From: Streptomyces sp. CB02056
GTDB taxonomy: Bacteria; Actinomycetota; Actinomycetes; Streptomycetales; Streptomycetaceae
Direction: 5' to 3'
NCBI RefSeq assembly: GCF_001905545.1
Contig: NZ_LIPD01000010.1
Span: forward strand, 62,001 to 126,000
DNA length: 64,000 nt
Under the pieces are notes generated by a model. It had not been told where the DNA came from and did no database searches. It saw only the letters and a program-made list of their open reading frames with translations. The position numbers were made by a program, and so were the translations under genes. Shown here piece after piece: positions 42,515-51,050 of this stretch (positions are counted from its first letter, which is position 1; each line of letters opens with the position of its first letter).

Positions 42515-43482
42515 GCCTCCTCCTCGGGGAACACCAGCGGCCGCAGCGGGCGGTTGTCCACGTGCAGCCGGAAGACGTCGAAGCGGTTGTAGTGGCCGAC
42601 GATGTCGTGCATCTGCCGGGGCTGGACGCAGCGGCCGAGGTCGATCTCGGCGTAGACGATGCCCTCCTCGTCCACCAGCGGTTCGGTGACGGCGCGGCCG
42701 TCCGGGCCGAAGATCCCGGACAGGGCGCTGTGCGGGCGGGCGAGCTGCTTGCGGAGCCGCGGGTCGTCCCCGGCGATCAGGTCCACGATCTCGGGGGAGA
42801 CGGTGGAGCAGGAGACGACCGAGAACACCTTGCCCTCGAAGCAGTGCGCGGCGGTGCGCAGGGCGATGGAGTCCGCCATGTCGTAGTCCTCGGGGCCCAC
42901 CGGCAGCGCGATGTAGCAGGCGGCGTGGACGAGTTCGCCCTGGGCCAGCAGGGTGAAGCGGGCCAGTGGGTTGGTGTTCTCGCCGCAGGCCAGCGCGCCG
43001 AGCGGGCCGATGGCGGTGGGGTGCACCGTGAGGGTGCTGCCGTCGCCCTGCCCCCAGGTCAGCTTCTCGGCCCAGGTCGGCACCAGTTTGCGGTGCACGC
43101 CGAGCAGTTCGCCGTCCGCGCCGATGATCAGCAGGGTGTTGTACAGCGGTCCGAGGCCGGGCCGGCCGCGTTCGTTGACCCCGATCACCAGCACCACGCC
43201 GGCCTGCCGGGCGGCGGCCCGCAGGGTGTCGACGTACGGGCCGGGGACGTCCACGGCGGCCCGGTACAGCCGGTCGTACCAGGGCGAGCCCTGCACCGGG
43301 TTCATCGTCCAGTTCCAGTACGGGTAGCCGGGCACGAAGACCTCGGGGAAGACCACCAGTTCGGCGCCGTGCCCGGCCGCCTCGTGGATCAGCGCGACGG
43401 CCTTGTCGACGGTGGCGGCCGGGTCCAGGTAGACCGGGGCGGCCTGGACGGCGGCGGCGGTGAAGCGGGGCAGGTCGGGCAT
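42511..43482 (-). CDS. Nitrilase (carbon-nitrogen hydrolase)
   Basis: 323 residues. The catalytic triad is Glu47 (VVFPEVFVPG), Lys132 (HRKLVPTWAEK) and Cys166 (LACGENTNPLARF). The GENxNPL context after the Cys marks true nitrilases (nitrile to carboxylate) rather than amidases. Located between the salicylyl-CoA hydroxylase and gentisate dioxygenase genes and overlapping the latter, it probably feeds an aromatic nitrile, for instance a hydroxybenzonitrile, into the pathway. That substrate is an inference. Confidence 0.9.
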   Translation of the reverse strand: MPDLPRFTAAAVQAAPVYLDPAATVDKAVALIHEAAGHGAELVVFPEVFVPGYPYWNWTMNPVQGSPWYDRLYRAAVDVPGPYVDTLRAAARQAGVVLVIGVNERGRPGLGPLYNTLLIIGADGELLGVHRKLVPTWAEKLTWGQGDGSTLTVHPTAIGPLGALACGENTNPLARFTLLAQGELVHAACYIALPVGPEDYDMADSIALRTAAHCFEGKVFSVVSCSTVSPEIVDLIAGDDPRLRKQLARPHSALSGIFGPDGRAVTEPLVDEEGIVYAEIDLGRCVQPRQMHDIVGHYNRFDVFRLHVDNRPLRPLVFPEEEA

Positions 43483-43550
43483 GGTTCCTCGTCCCTCCTC
43501 GGGGGCTGCGGTGGGGAACGCGACGGCTTCTCGAGGGGCTCGGGGGCCGC

Positions 43551-45941
43551 TCACGGAGGGTCCGGTGACCAGCGGCGGTGGACGGGCGGGGGAGGCTCGC
43601 GCAGCAGCTGCAGGCGCGGGGCGACCCGGTCGGCGTTCGGCCCGGGCGGCTTCCGGCTGCCGGCCCGCCAGGGTTCGGGCCAGCGGGCGCCCGGCCCGGC
43701 GTGGTTCCGCTCGGCGGCGGCGTGCAGCGTCCAGAGCGGGTCGTACAGGTGGGCGCGGCCGACCGCGACCAGGTCGGCCCGCCCGGCCAGCAGGACGGAG
43801 TCCGCGTCGTCGAACCCGGAGATGGCGCCGACCGCGATGGTCGGCAGGCCGGTGGCGGCGCGGACCAGTTCGGCGAACGGCGTCTGGTAGCCGCGCCCGT
43901 ACGGCGGCCGCTGGTGCGCCACCACCTCGCCGGTGGAGACGTCCAGCGCGTCCGCCCCGGCCCCGGCGAGCGCGCGGCCGATCGCCACGGCCTCCTCCTC
44001 GGTGGTGCCGCCGGGCGCCCAGTCGCTCGCCGAGATCCGCACCAGCAGCGGCCGCCCGGCCGGCCAGACGGCGCGCACCGCCGTCAGCACCTCCAGTGGC
44101 AGCCGCAGCCGGTGGGCGAGCGGACCGCCGTAGCGGTCGGTGCGGCGGTTGGTGAGCGGGGAGAGGAAGGAGGAGAGCAGGTGGCCGTGGCCGAACTGGA
44201 GCTCCAGCACGTCGAAGCCGGCCCGGGCGGCCCGCTCGGCGGCGGCCGCGAAGTCCGCGGTGACGGCGGTCAGTTGGATGTCGTTCGCCTCGTGCGGCAC
44301 CGGGCTGCCGGTGTCCCAGGGGAGGGCCGAGGGGGCGATCAGCGGCCAGCCCTCGGCGAGCGGGCGCCCGACGCCGTCCGGTCCGGGGGCGGCGGTCGCG
44401 CCCCGGCGGCCGGCGTGGGTCAGCTGGATGCCGAGCGGGGTGTCGCTCACCGCCCGTACGGCGTCGACGAGTCGGCGCCAGGCGGCCTCCTGGTGGTCGG
44501 CCCACAGGCCCGGGCAGCGGTCGGTGGCCCGGCCCTCGGGGCTGACCGCGGTCATCCCGGCGATCACCAGCCCCGCGCCGCCGAGCGCGTGGCCGGTCAG
44601 CTGGGCGCGGTCGAAGCCGCTGGGCAGCGCGTCGGGGGAGGTGAAGGTGGCGAGCGGGGGCACCACGACGCGGTTGCGCAGTTCCAGCGCGCCCAGTTTC
44701 AGCGGCCGGAACATCGGCGGCACCCCGGGCGAGCCGCCGAAGGCGGTGTCCACGGCGTCCACGAAGGCGGGGTCGCGGGCCCGCAGGTTGCCGTAGGTGA
44801 CCCGCCGGCTGCGGGTGAGCAGGTTGAAGGCGAACCGGTCGATCCCCTGCCCGGTGCGCCGCCCGATGGTCTCGAACCATTCCAGGCTGGCCTGCGCGGC
44901 GCGCTGGGTGGACTCCACCACCGGGCGCCGTTCGGCCTCGTACCCGGCCAACGCCGCGTCCAGGGTGGGCTGTTCGCTCAGCGCGGCGGCCAGGGCGAGG
45001 GCGTCCTCCAGGGCGAGCTTGGTGCCGGAGCCGATCGAGAAGTGCGCGGAGTGCGCGGCGTCGCCGAGCAGGACCACGTTGCGGTGGCGCCAGCTCGCGT
45101 TCCGGACCGTGGTGAAGCGGATCCAGCGGGAGGCGTTGGGGATCAGCCGGTGGCCGTCCAGGTGCCCGGCGAGCAGCTCGGCGCAGCGCCGCACGCTCGC
45201 CAGGTCGCTCTCTCCGCGCGCCGACTCCCGTGCGGCGAAGGCATCGAAGCCGGCGCGGTGCCAGGCGTCCGCGGCCGCCTCGACGATGAAGGTCGAGCGG
45301 GTGGCGCTGTACGGGTAGGCGTGCACCTGGAGGACGCCGAAGTCGTACCGCTCGACGATGAAGGTGAAGGCCTCGAAGACCTTGTCGGTGGCGAGCCACA
45401 TGTAGCGGCAGTGGCGTTCGTCCAGGTCGGGGCGGAAGCTCTCGGGGTGGGCGGCCCGGGTGCCGGAGCGGATTCCGTCGGCGGCCACCACCAGGTCGTA
45501 CTCGGCGGCCAGCCGGTCGACGGGCGGCGCCGGGGTGCGGTAGCGCACGTCCACCGCCAGCTCGGCGCAGCGCTGTCGGAGGACGGCGCGCAGCCGGTTG
45601 CGGTCCAGGGCGGCGAAGCCGTGGCCGCCGCTGGTGCGGACCTCGCCCGCGTAGCGGATGTCGATGTCGCTCCAGCGGGCGAACTCGGCGCTGATCGCGG
45701 CGAAGACGAGCGGGTCGGCCCGGGCGATGCCGTCCAGGGTCTCGTCGGAGAAGACCACGCCGAAGCCGAACTCGTCGTCCCGGCCGTCCCGTTCGAAGAC
45801 GGTGATGTCCCGGTCGGGTGCCAGCTGCTTGGCCAGGGCGGCGAAGTAGAGCCCGCCGGGGCCGGCGCCGATCACCGCGATCCGGCGCACCGCCCGCGGA
45901 GCCGCGTCCGGTCGGCCCGCGCGGTCCGGTGCCGTGCTCAT
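43551..45941 (-). CDS. sdgC: Bifunctional salicylyl-CoA 5-hydroxylase / OYE-type oxidoreductase
   Basis: 796 residues from ATG 45941. Residues 20-400 are a class A FAD monooxygenase (IAVIGAGPGGLYFAALA; VLLGDAAHSAHFSIGSGTKL). Residues 415-790 are an Old Yellow Enzyme-type FMN reductase (FRPLKLGALELRNRVVVPP; LTHAGRRG; LQFGHGHLLSSFLSPLTNRR). This fusion is characteristic of salicylyl-CoA 5-hydroxylases, which make gentisyl-CoA, as in SdgC of Streptomyces sp. WA46. The start overlaps the ligase stop by 4 bp. Confidence 0.9.
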   Translation of the reverse strand: MSTAPDRAGRPDAAPRAVRRIAVIGAGPGGLYFAALAKQLAPDRDITVFERDGRDDEFGFGVVFSDETLDGIARADPLVFAAISAEFARWSDIDIRYAGEVRTSGGHGFAALDRNRLRAVLRQRCAELAVDVRYRTPAPPVDRLAAEYDLVVAADGIRSGTRAAHPESFRPDLDERHCRYMWLATDKVFEAFTFIVERYDFGVLQVHAYPYSATRSTFIVEAAADAWHRAGFDAFAARESARGESDLASVRRCAELLAGHLDGHRLIPNASRWIRFTTVRNASWRHRNVVLLGDAAHSAHFSIGSGTKLALEDALALAAALSEQPTLDAALAGYEAERRPVVESTQRAAQASLEWFETIGRRTGQGIDRFAFNLLTRSRRVTYGNLRARDPAFVDAVDTAFGGSPGVPPMFRPLKLGALELRNRVVVPPLATFTSPDALPSGFDRAQLTGHALGGAGLVIAGMTAVSPEGRATDRCPGLWADHQEAAWRRLVDAVRAVSDTPLGIQLTHAGRRGATAAPGPDGVGRPLAEGWPLIAPSALPWDTGSPVPHEANDIQLTAVTADFAAAAERAARAGFDVLELQFGHGHLLSSFLSPLTNRRTDRYGGPLAHRLRLPLEVLTAVRAVWPAGRPLLVRISASDWAPGGTTEEEAVAIGRALAGAGADALDVSTGEVVAHQRPPYGRGYQTPFAELVRAATGLPTIAVGAISGFDDADSVLLAGRADLVAVGRAHLYDPLWTLHAAAERNHAGPGARWPEPWRAGSRKPPGPNADRVAPRLQLLREPPPPVHRRWSPDPP

Positions 45942-47965
45942 GCGAGCACCTCGGGCCGCTGCGGCCCCGCCTCGGCCAGCGTGCGGCGGACCTGCGCGGG
46001 CCACGGCTGGGAGCCCCCGTCCTGCGGCGCGGCGTGCACCACCGACATCCGCCCGCTCGCGGCCAGCCCGTGCGGGCCGTGCACCTCGAAGGCGTAGTGC
46101 AGGGAGGAGCCGCCGACCCGGACGACCCGCAGTTCGGTGCGGACGAGGTCGCCGAACCAGAGCCGTTCGCGGTAGTCGGCCTCGAAGTGCACCCGGGGTA
46201 TCCGCCCGAACAGTTCGGCGAGCCCGAGCCGGCGCAGCAGGGCCGCCTCCGCCGCCTCGGCCCAGCGCTGTACGGCGGAGAAGTGGTAGTGCCCGGCGGC
46301 GTCGGTGTCGGACCACTCCACCCGGCGCTCGACGGTGACGCTGGCCGGGGTCAGGGCGGCCCGTCGGCGCAGCTCGGCGCGGTGCAGCTTGCCGGTCGCG
46401 GTGCGCGGCAGCTCGGGCACGAACTCGACCGCCCGCGGGTACTTGTAGGGCGCGATGGCGCGCTTGACGTGCTCCTGGAGCGCGCGGGCCGTCTCGGGCC
46501 CGGCCGGTACGCCCGCGCGCAGCACCACGTACGCCTTGACCACCGCGCCGCGCCGCTCGTCCGGCGCGCCGACCACCGCGCAGTCGGCCACGTCGGGGTG
46601 GGCGGCGAGCGCCTGTTCCACCTCGGGCCCGGCGATGTTGTAGCCGGAGGAGACGATCATGTCGTCGTTGCGGGCCCGGAACCAGAAGTAGCCGTCGCCG
46701 TCCCGGACGTAGGTGTCGCCGGTGAGGTTCCAGCCGCCGCGGACGTAGTCCAGCTGGCGCTCGTCGTCCAGGTAGCGGCAGCCGGTCGGGCCCTTGACGG
46801 CGAGCATCCCGGGCTCGCCGTCCGGCACCGGGCGGCCCTGCCCGTCCAGGACCGCGGCCCGGAAGCCGGGGACGGGCCGGCCGGTGGAGCCGGGGCGGAT
46901 GTCCCGGCCGGCGGCCGAGACGAACACGTGCAGCAGCTCGGTGGCGCCGATGCCGTCGATCAGCCGCTGTCCGGTGGCCGTGTGGAAGGCCTGCCAGACG
47001 GCGGCGGGCAGCGGCTCGCCGGCCGAGACGCAGTGCCGCACCCCGGCCAGCCGGTCGGCCAGCCCGGCGGCCAGGATCGCCCGGTAGGCGGTCGGCGCGG
47101 TGAACAGCACGCTCACCCGGTGCCGGCGGACCTGTTCGGCGAGCTGCTCGGGGGTGGCCTGCTCCAGCAGCAGGCCGGCGGCGCCCGCCCGCAGCGGGAA
47201 GACCAGCAGGCCGCCGAGGCCGAAGGTGAAGCCGAGCGGCGGGGTGCCGGTGAAGAGGTCCTCGGGGGTGGGGTGGAGCAGGTGGCGGGAGAAGGTGTCG
47301 GCGATGGCGAGCACGTCGCGGTGGAAGTGCAGGGTGGCCTTGGGGCGGCCGGTGGTGCCGGAGGTGAAGGCGATCAGCGCGACGTCGTCGGCGGCGGTCG
47401 GGACGGCGGGGAAGCCGGCGGGCTTGGCGGCGCAGCGGGCGGTGAGGTCCTCGGGGCCGGGGCCGCCGTAGGGGAGAACCCGCAGCCCGGGAGTCCGGGC
47501 CCGGTCCAGCTCGTCGAGGAAGCGGTGGTCGCACAGGGCGAGGGCGGGCCGGGCGATGCCGGTGAGCTCGGTCAGCTCGGCGGCGCGCAGCAGTGGCATG
47601 GTGGTGACGGCCACCCCGCCGGCCTTCAGCACGCCGAGCCAACAGGCTGCCAGCCAGGGGGTGTTGGGGCCGCGCAGCAGGACCCGGTTGCCGGGGACGA
47701 GGCCGAGGTCCTCGGTCAGCAGGCGGGCGATCCGGTCGGTGTGGCCGCGCAGTTCGCCGTAGGTCCAGCTCCCGGTGGGGGTGAGCAGGCAGCGGCGGTC
47801 CGGGCCGAGGCGTTCGATGGTGTCGTCGAGTAGGGCGGCGGCGCAGTTCAGGCGGTCGGGGTAGGCCAACTCCGGGATTTCGAAGAGGAGTTCGGGCCAC
47901 TGCTCGAAGGGCGGGAGGTGGTCTCGACAGAACGTGTCCACGTGCGCCGAGGGTGAGAGCTCCAT
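45938..47965 (-). CDS. Aryl-CoA ligase fused to hotdog thioesterase
   Basis: 675 residues from ATG 47965 (GAGG upstream). Residues 1-530 are an AMP-forming benzoate-CoA ligase-type enzyme: IAFTSGTTGRPKATLHFHRD, GWNLTGDTYVRDGDG, and the catalytic Lys in TATGKLHRAEL. Residues 540-675 are a 4-hydroxybenzoyl-CoA thioesterase hotdog domain (VEWSDTDAAGHYHFSAVQRW, then FEADYRERLWFGD). The fused protein could both charge salicylate and release gentisate from its CoA ester after hydroxylation. It is the first gene of the cluster, behind the promoter at 48003-48030. Confidence 0.9.
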   Translation of the reverse strand: MELSPSAHVDTFCRDHLPPFEQWPELLFEIPELAYPDRLNCAAALLDDTIERLGPDRRCLLTPTGSWTYGELRGHTDRIARLLTEDLGLVPGNRVLLRGPNTPWLAACWLGVLKAGGVAVTTMPLLRAAELTELTGIARPALALCDHRFLDELDRARTPGLRVLPYGGPGPEDLTARCAAKPAGFPAVPTAADDVALIAFTSGTTGRPKATLHFHRDVLAIADTFSRHLLHPTPEDLFTGTPPLGFTFGLGGLLVFPLRAGAAGLLLEQATPEQLAEQVRRHRVSVLFTAPTAYRAILAAGLADRLAGVRHCVSAGEPLPAAVWQAFHTATGQRLIDGIGATELLHVFVSAAGRDIRPGSTGRPVPGFRAAVLDGQGRPVPDGEPGMLAVKGPTGCRYLDDERQLDYVRGGWNLTGDTYVRDGDGYFWFRARNDDMIVSSGYNIAGPEVEQALAAHPDVADCAVVGAPDERRGAVVKAYVVLRAGVPAGPETARALQEHVKRAIAPYKYPRAVEFVPELPRTATGKLHRAELRRRAALTPASVTVERRVEWSDTDAAGHYHFSAVQRWAEAAEAALLRRLGLAELFGRIPRVHFEADYRERLWFGDLVRTELRVVRVGGSSLHYAFEVHGPHGLAASGRMSVVHAAPQDGGSQPWPAQVRRTLAEAGPQRPEVLA

Positions 47966-48002
47966 GGGCGGGCACCTCGTTGTGCGAGCGGGGAGTGAGG
48001 CC

Positions 48003-48030
48003 AGTATGGCGCTTCGGTGACGCCAGTCAA
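48003..48030 (-). promoter_or_regulatory. Promoter with overlapping dyad for salicylate cluster
   Basis: On the minus strand TTGACT (48030-48025) and CATACT (48008-48003) are separated by 16 bp, about 40 bp upstream of the ligase start. The dyad TGGCG-N9-CGCCA (48007-48025) covers the spacer and could be the regulator's operator. Confidence 0.6.
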
Positions 48031-48195
48031 GAGAGCGATACACGCATTCGGGCGACGGCCCTGGTGGCGCTCCCCCCGGCGCCTCCGGTGCTCCCTGGCT
48101 CCTGGTCCCCGTTGTCGCCCGGCTCCCCGCTCGGGTCCGCGGTCCGGGACGGGCGGCAACCGGCCGTCCCGGAGCGCCTCGACGGGACCGGACCG

Positions 48196-49242
48196 TCAGC
48201 TGCTCGCGCCGTCCGCGGCGGCATCGGGCGTGCGGCCCTCCTGCGCCTGCCGGGCACGCTCGGCGACCAGCTCGGCGAGGCCGGTGAACGCGGGCCCGGT
48301 GAGCTGGTCGCCCGACCCCTCCTCGCGCACGACGAGCAGCACGCTGCCGACCCTGGCCAGTGCCACCGCCGACGAGGAGCCCTGGACGCGGACGGCGCTC
48401 TGGTCGCCGATCCGCGGGACGGCCGCCGCCGGTTCGGTGCCGGCGGTCCGGTCGAGCGTGTGGTCGAAGGCGCGGGCGGCGGCCTCGGGGGAGGCGAAGG
48501 AGGCCACGCCGAACTCCACGGTCTGCGCCGAGGCCGAACCGAAGGTCACGGTGGCGGAGGCGAGTTGAAGGTCGCAGGAGTCCGGGAGCAGGCACGGCAG
48601 CCCGCCGCCCCGGGCGGTCCCCGCCGTCGGCTCCCGCCGCACCTGCCAGCCGCCCGGCAGCGCCCGCGCGTCGGGCAGCACCGCCCGGACCAGCGCCGGG
48701 TCGCCCAGCGGCGGTGCGGCGTGCGCCAGTCCGGGCCCGCCCGGCTTCAGCAGCGGACGCGAGCCCAGGTGGATGCCAATCGCGACCAGCGCGGCGATCA
48801 GCACCAGGGCGAGCGCCACCACGATGCCGGTGCCGCTCCGCCGGGCGGCGAGCGTCCGGGCGCGGGCGGCCCCCGGGTCGAGCCGCAGCTGGACGGTGGC
48901 CGGGCTCGCCGGCGGCGGCGTGGACGGTGGTCCGACCCGCAGTTGCACGGTGCCGGGCTCGCTCCGCAGCTGGACGGTCGGCGGGTCGGCCGGCTTCCCG
49001 AGCCCGGTGGTGGCGAGGTACCGCGCGAACGCCGGGTCCGCGGCCAGCAGGTGGTCGACGGCGGCGGTCAGCAGCACCCGTGCCCGCGCGTCCCCCGGGC
49101 TCGCCTCCGCCGCCGTCAGCGCCCGGGCCCCCTCCGGCACCGTCCGCAACCGCGCCCGGACGACCTCCGCCACCGCCCGGTGCGGCCCGTCGCCCAGCAG
49201 CGCCGCCACCGCATCCGGTGCCAAGCCCCGGCCGTCCCCCAT
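48196..49242 (-). CDS. Single-pass membrane protein with TVQLR repeats
   Basis: 348 residues from ATG 49242 with GGGGAG upstream. A cytoplasmic N-terminus of about 130 residues is followed by one transmembrane helix (GIVVALALVLIAALVAIGIH near 140-160) and an extracytoplasmic domain of about 185 residues with two Cys residues (LPCLLPDSCDL). The N-terminal part contains the motif TVQLR three times within 35 residues (PPTVQLRSEPG, GTVQLRVGPP, ATVQLRLDPG), resembling phospho-threonine motifs recognised by FHA domains. The outer part resembles the sensor-like domains of PknH-type proteins, but only loosely. Function unknown. Confidence 0.7.
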   Translation of the reverse strand: MGDGRGLAPDAVAALLGDGPHRAVAEVVRARLRTVPEGARALTAAEASPGDARARVLLTAAVDHLLAADPAFARYLATTGLGKPADPPTVQLRSEPGTVQLRVGPPSTPPPASPATVQLRLDPGAARARTLAARRSGTGIVVALALVLIAALVAIGIHLGSRPLLKPGGPGLAHAAPPLGDPALVRAVLPDARALPGGWQVRREPTAGTARGGGLPCLLPDSCDLQLASATVTFGSASAQTVEFGVASFASPEAAARAFDHTLDRTAGTEPAAAVPRIGDQSAVRVQGSSSAVALARVGSVLLVVREEGSGDQLTGPAFTGLAELVAERARQAQEGRTPDAAADGASS

Positions 49243-49395
49243 GGCAACTCCCCTTGCCGCACGAGTGGTTGCCCCCACGATCCCGGACCGGGGCCCGGTT
49301 CGTACCCATGCCGAACCGAACGGAGACGCGACTGAGACGCGATCCGGACGTAGCCGGGCGCGGCCCGTCGGCCGACCCGGCCCGTGCCGGGGGTG

Positions 49396-50409
49396 TCAGC
49401 GCAGGTCGAAGACCAGGCGGGCGGAGACCTTGCCGCTCAGGACCTCGTCGAAGCAGGCGTTCACGTCCTCCAGCCGGCGGGTCTCGCGGATCACCCGGGT
49501 GCGGCCGAGGGCGTGCAGGCGGAAGACCTCGGCGAGGTCCTCGCGGGTGCCGACGATCGAGCCGATCACCTTGGTGCCGTTCAGCACCGTCTCGAAGACC
49601 GGGAGTTCGAGCCTGCCCTCGGCCGGGAGGGCGACCAGGACGAGGGTGCCGCCGCGGCGCAGGGCGCCGTAGGCCGCCTGGAAGGAGGCGTTGCTGACGG
49701 CGAGGGCGATCGAGGCGTGGGCGCCGCCCAGGGCCTGGACCTCGGCCGCGACGTCCTGGGTGCGGGCGTCCAGGACGTGGTCGGCGCCGAGCTCGCGGGC
49801 CAGGGCGAGCTTGTCGTCGGTGACGTCGACGGCGATGGTCTCGGCGCCGAAGATCCGGGCGTACTGGAGGGCCAGGTGGCCGAGCCCGCCGATGCCGGAG
49901 ACCAGCACCCGGGTGCCGGGCCGGGCGTCAGAGACCTTGAGCGCCTTGTAGGTGGTGACGCCCGCGCAGGACAGCGGGGCGGCGTCCAGCGGGTCGATGC
50001 CGTCCGGGACGGGGACGACGTAGTCGCCGTGCGCGAGCGCGTACTCCGCGTAGGCGCCGTCCACCGAGTAGCCGCTGTTGTGCTGCTGGAGGCAGAGCGT
50101 CTCCCAGCCGGAGACGCAGTGGTCGCAGCGCCCGCAGGCGTCCGCGAGCCAGGGGATGGCGACCCGTTCGCCCACCCGGACGTGCCGGACCTGGTCGCCG
50201 GCCGCCTCGACGATGCCGACGCCCTCGTGCCCGGGGACGAACGGCGGGCTGGGCTTGACCGGCCAGTCGCCGTGGGCGGCGTGGATGTCGGTGTGGCAGA
50301 GGCCGGAGGCCTCGATCCGGACCCGGACCTGGTGCGCGGCGGGCTTCGGTAGGGGGCGGTCCTCGACGGCCAGCGGTGCGGTGAAGTCGTGGACGACGGC
50401 GGCCTTCAT
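49396..50409 (-). CDS. adhP: Zinc-dependent alcohol dehydrogenase
   Basis: 337 residues. Catalytic zinc ligands are in GLCHTDIHAAHGDW and GHEGVGIVEAAG. The structural zinc Cys cluster is ACGRCDHCVSGWETLC, and the NAD site is VSGIGGLGHLALQYAR near residue 175. It matches AdhP-type ethanol/alcohol dehydrogenases. It is monocistronic, with a dyad-symmetry element 71 bp upstream. Confidence 0.93.
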   Translation of the reverse strand: MKAAVVHDFTAPLAVEDRPLPKPAAHQVRVRIEASGLCHTDIHAAHGDWPVKPSPPFVPGHEGVGIVEAAGDQVRHVRVGERVAIPWLADACGRCDHCVSGWETLCLQQHNSGYSVDGAYAEYALAHGDYVVPVPDGIDPLDAAPLSCAGVTTYKALKVSDARPGTRVLVSGIGGLGHLALQYARIFGAETIAVDVTDDKLALARELGADHVLDARTQDVAAEVQALGGAHASIALAVSNASFQAAYGALRRGGTLVLVALPAEGRLELPVFETVLNGTKVIGSIVGTREDLAEVFRLHALGRTRVIRETRRLEDVNACFDEVLSGKVSARLVFDLR

Positions 50410-50479
50410 GCGCTTCTCCCTCGGGCGTACGGACGGGTGCTGCCGGCGGCCGCGCGCGCGGGCGCAGCCGCCACCAGCT

Positions 50480-50495
50480 TCACCCGATGGGGTGA
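50480..50495. promoter_or_regulatory. Inverted repeat upstream of adhP
   Basis: TCACCC-GATG-GGGTGA: 6-bp perfect arms in the adhP promoter region. An operator is likely; the regulator is unknown. It does not match the Rex consensus. Confidence 0.45.
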
Positions 50496-50552
50496 TCTTC
50501 GCCGTCCGGACTAGGCCAAAAGAGTGGGCATGGGGCCAGGTATCCCCGCAGG

Positions 50553-51050
50553 TCAGCGCACCGGCATCGACATGTAGACGGCGCGTCGCCCGTAGGACGC
50601 GGGGACCGCCACCTCCCGGTGCGCGCGGTAGCCGAGCAGCCGCAGCAGGATGTCCGCCCCGCGCACCGCGACCATCGAGATCCGCTCGAAGCCCAGCTCC
50701 TCCGCCCGCTCCCGGAAGTGCCGGATGAACCCCAGCGCGACCTCCCGGCCGCGCAGGTCCTCGGCGATCACCAGGTCGTGCACGTGCAGGTTGCCCGACT
50801 CGTGCACCGCGTCCTCCGCCCGGGCGAGGTCCGGGCAGCGCAGCGGCGGGTACGGCAGGCTCAGCAGGTAGCCGCGGACCGTGCCGCCCTGCTCCAGCAC
50901 GAAGCAGGTCTCCGGCGAGCCGAGGGCGCGGGACTGCAGCGCCTCCCGGCCCTCCGACAGGCCGTCGGCCGCGTAGGCGTCGTACTCCAGCGCGACCACG
51001 GCGTCCCAGTCGCCGTCGGCCAGGAGCCGGATCCGGAGGTCCTCGCCCAC
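50553..51050 (-). CDS. GNAT-family N-acetyltransferase
   Basis: 165 residues from GTG 51050, which shares one base with the stop of the upstream DUF6271 gene (TAGTG). GNAT features: ALEYDAYAADG, YLLSLPYPP, and the acetyl-CoA loop HVHDLVIAEDLRGREVALGF. The C-terminus ends in YMSMPVR. Tight coupling implies it works with the DUF6271 protein, perhaps acetylating its product or substrate. Confidence 0.85.
   Translation of the reverse strand: MGEDLRIRLLADGDWDAVVALEYDAYAADGLSEGREALQSRALGSPETCFVLEQGGTVRGYLLSLPYPPLRCPDLARAEDAVHESGNLHVHDLVIAEDLRGREVALGFIRHFRERAEELGFERISMVAVRGADILLRLLGYRAHREVAVPASYGRRAVYMSMPVR

Noticed and set aside
42511..45399. A fused hydroxylase-nitrilase protein of about 960 residues
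   Set aside because: The nitrilase frame is open upstream as a shadow across the hydroxylase gene. The nitrilase starts at ATG 43482 in its family-typical position.
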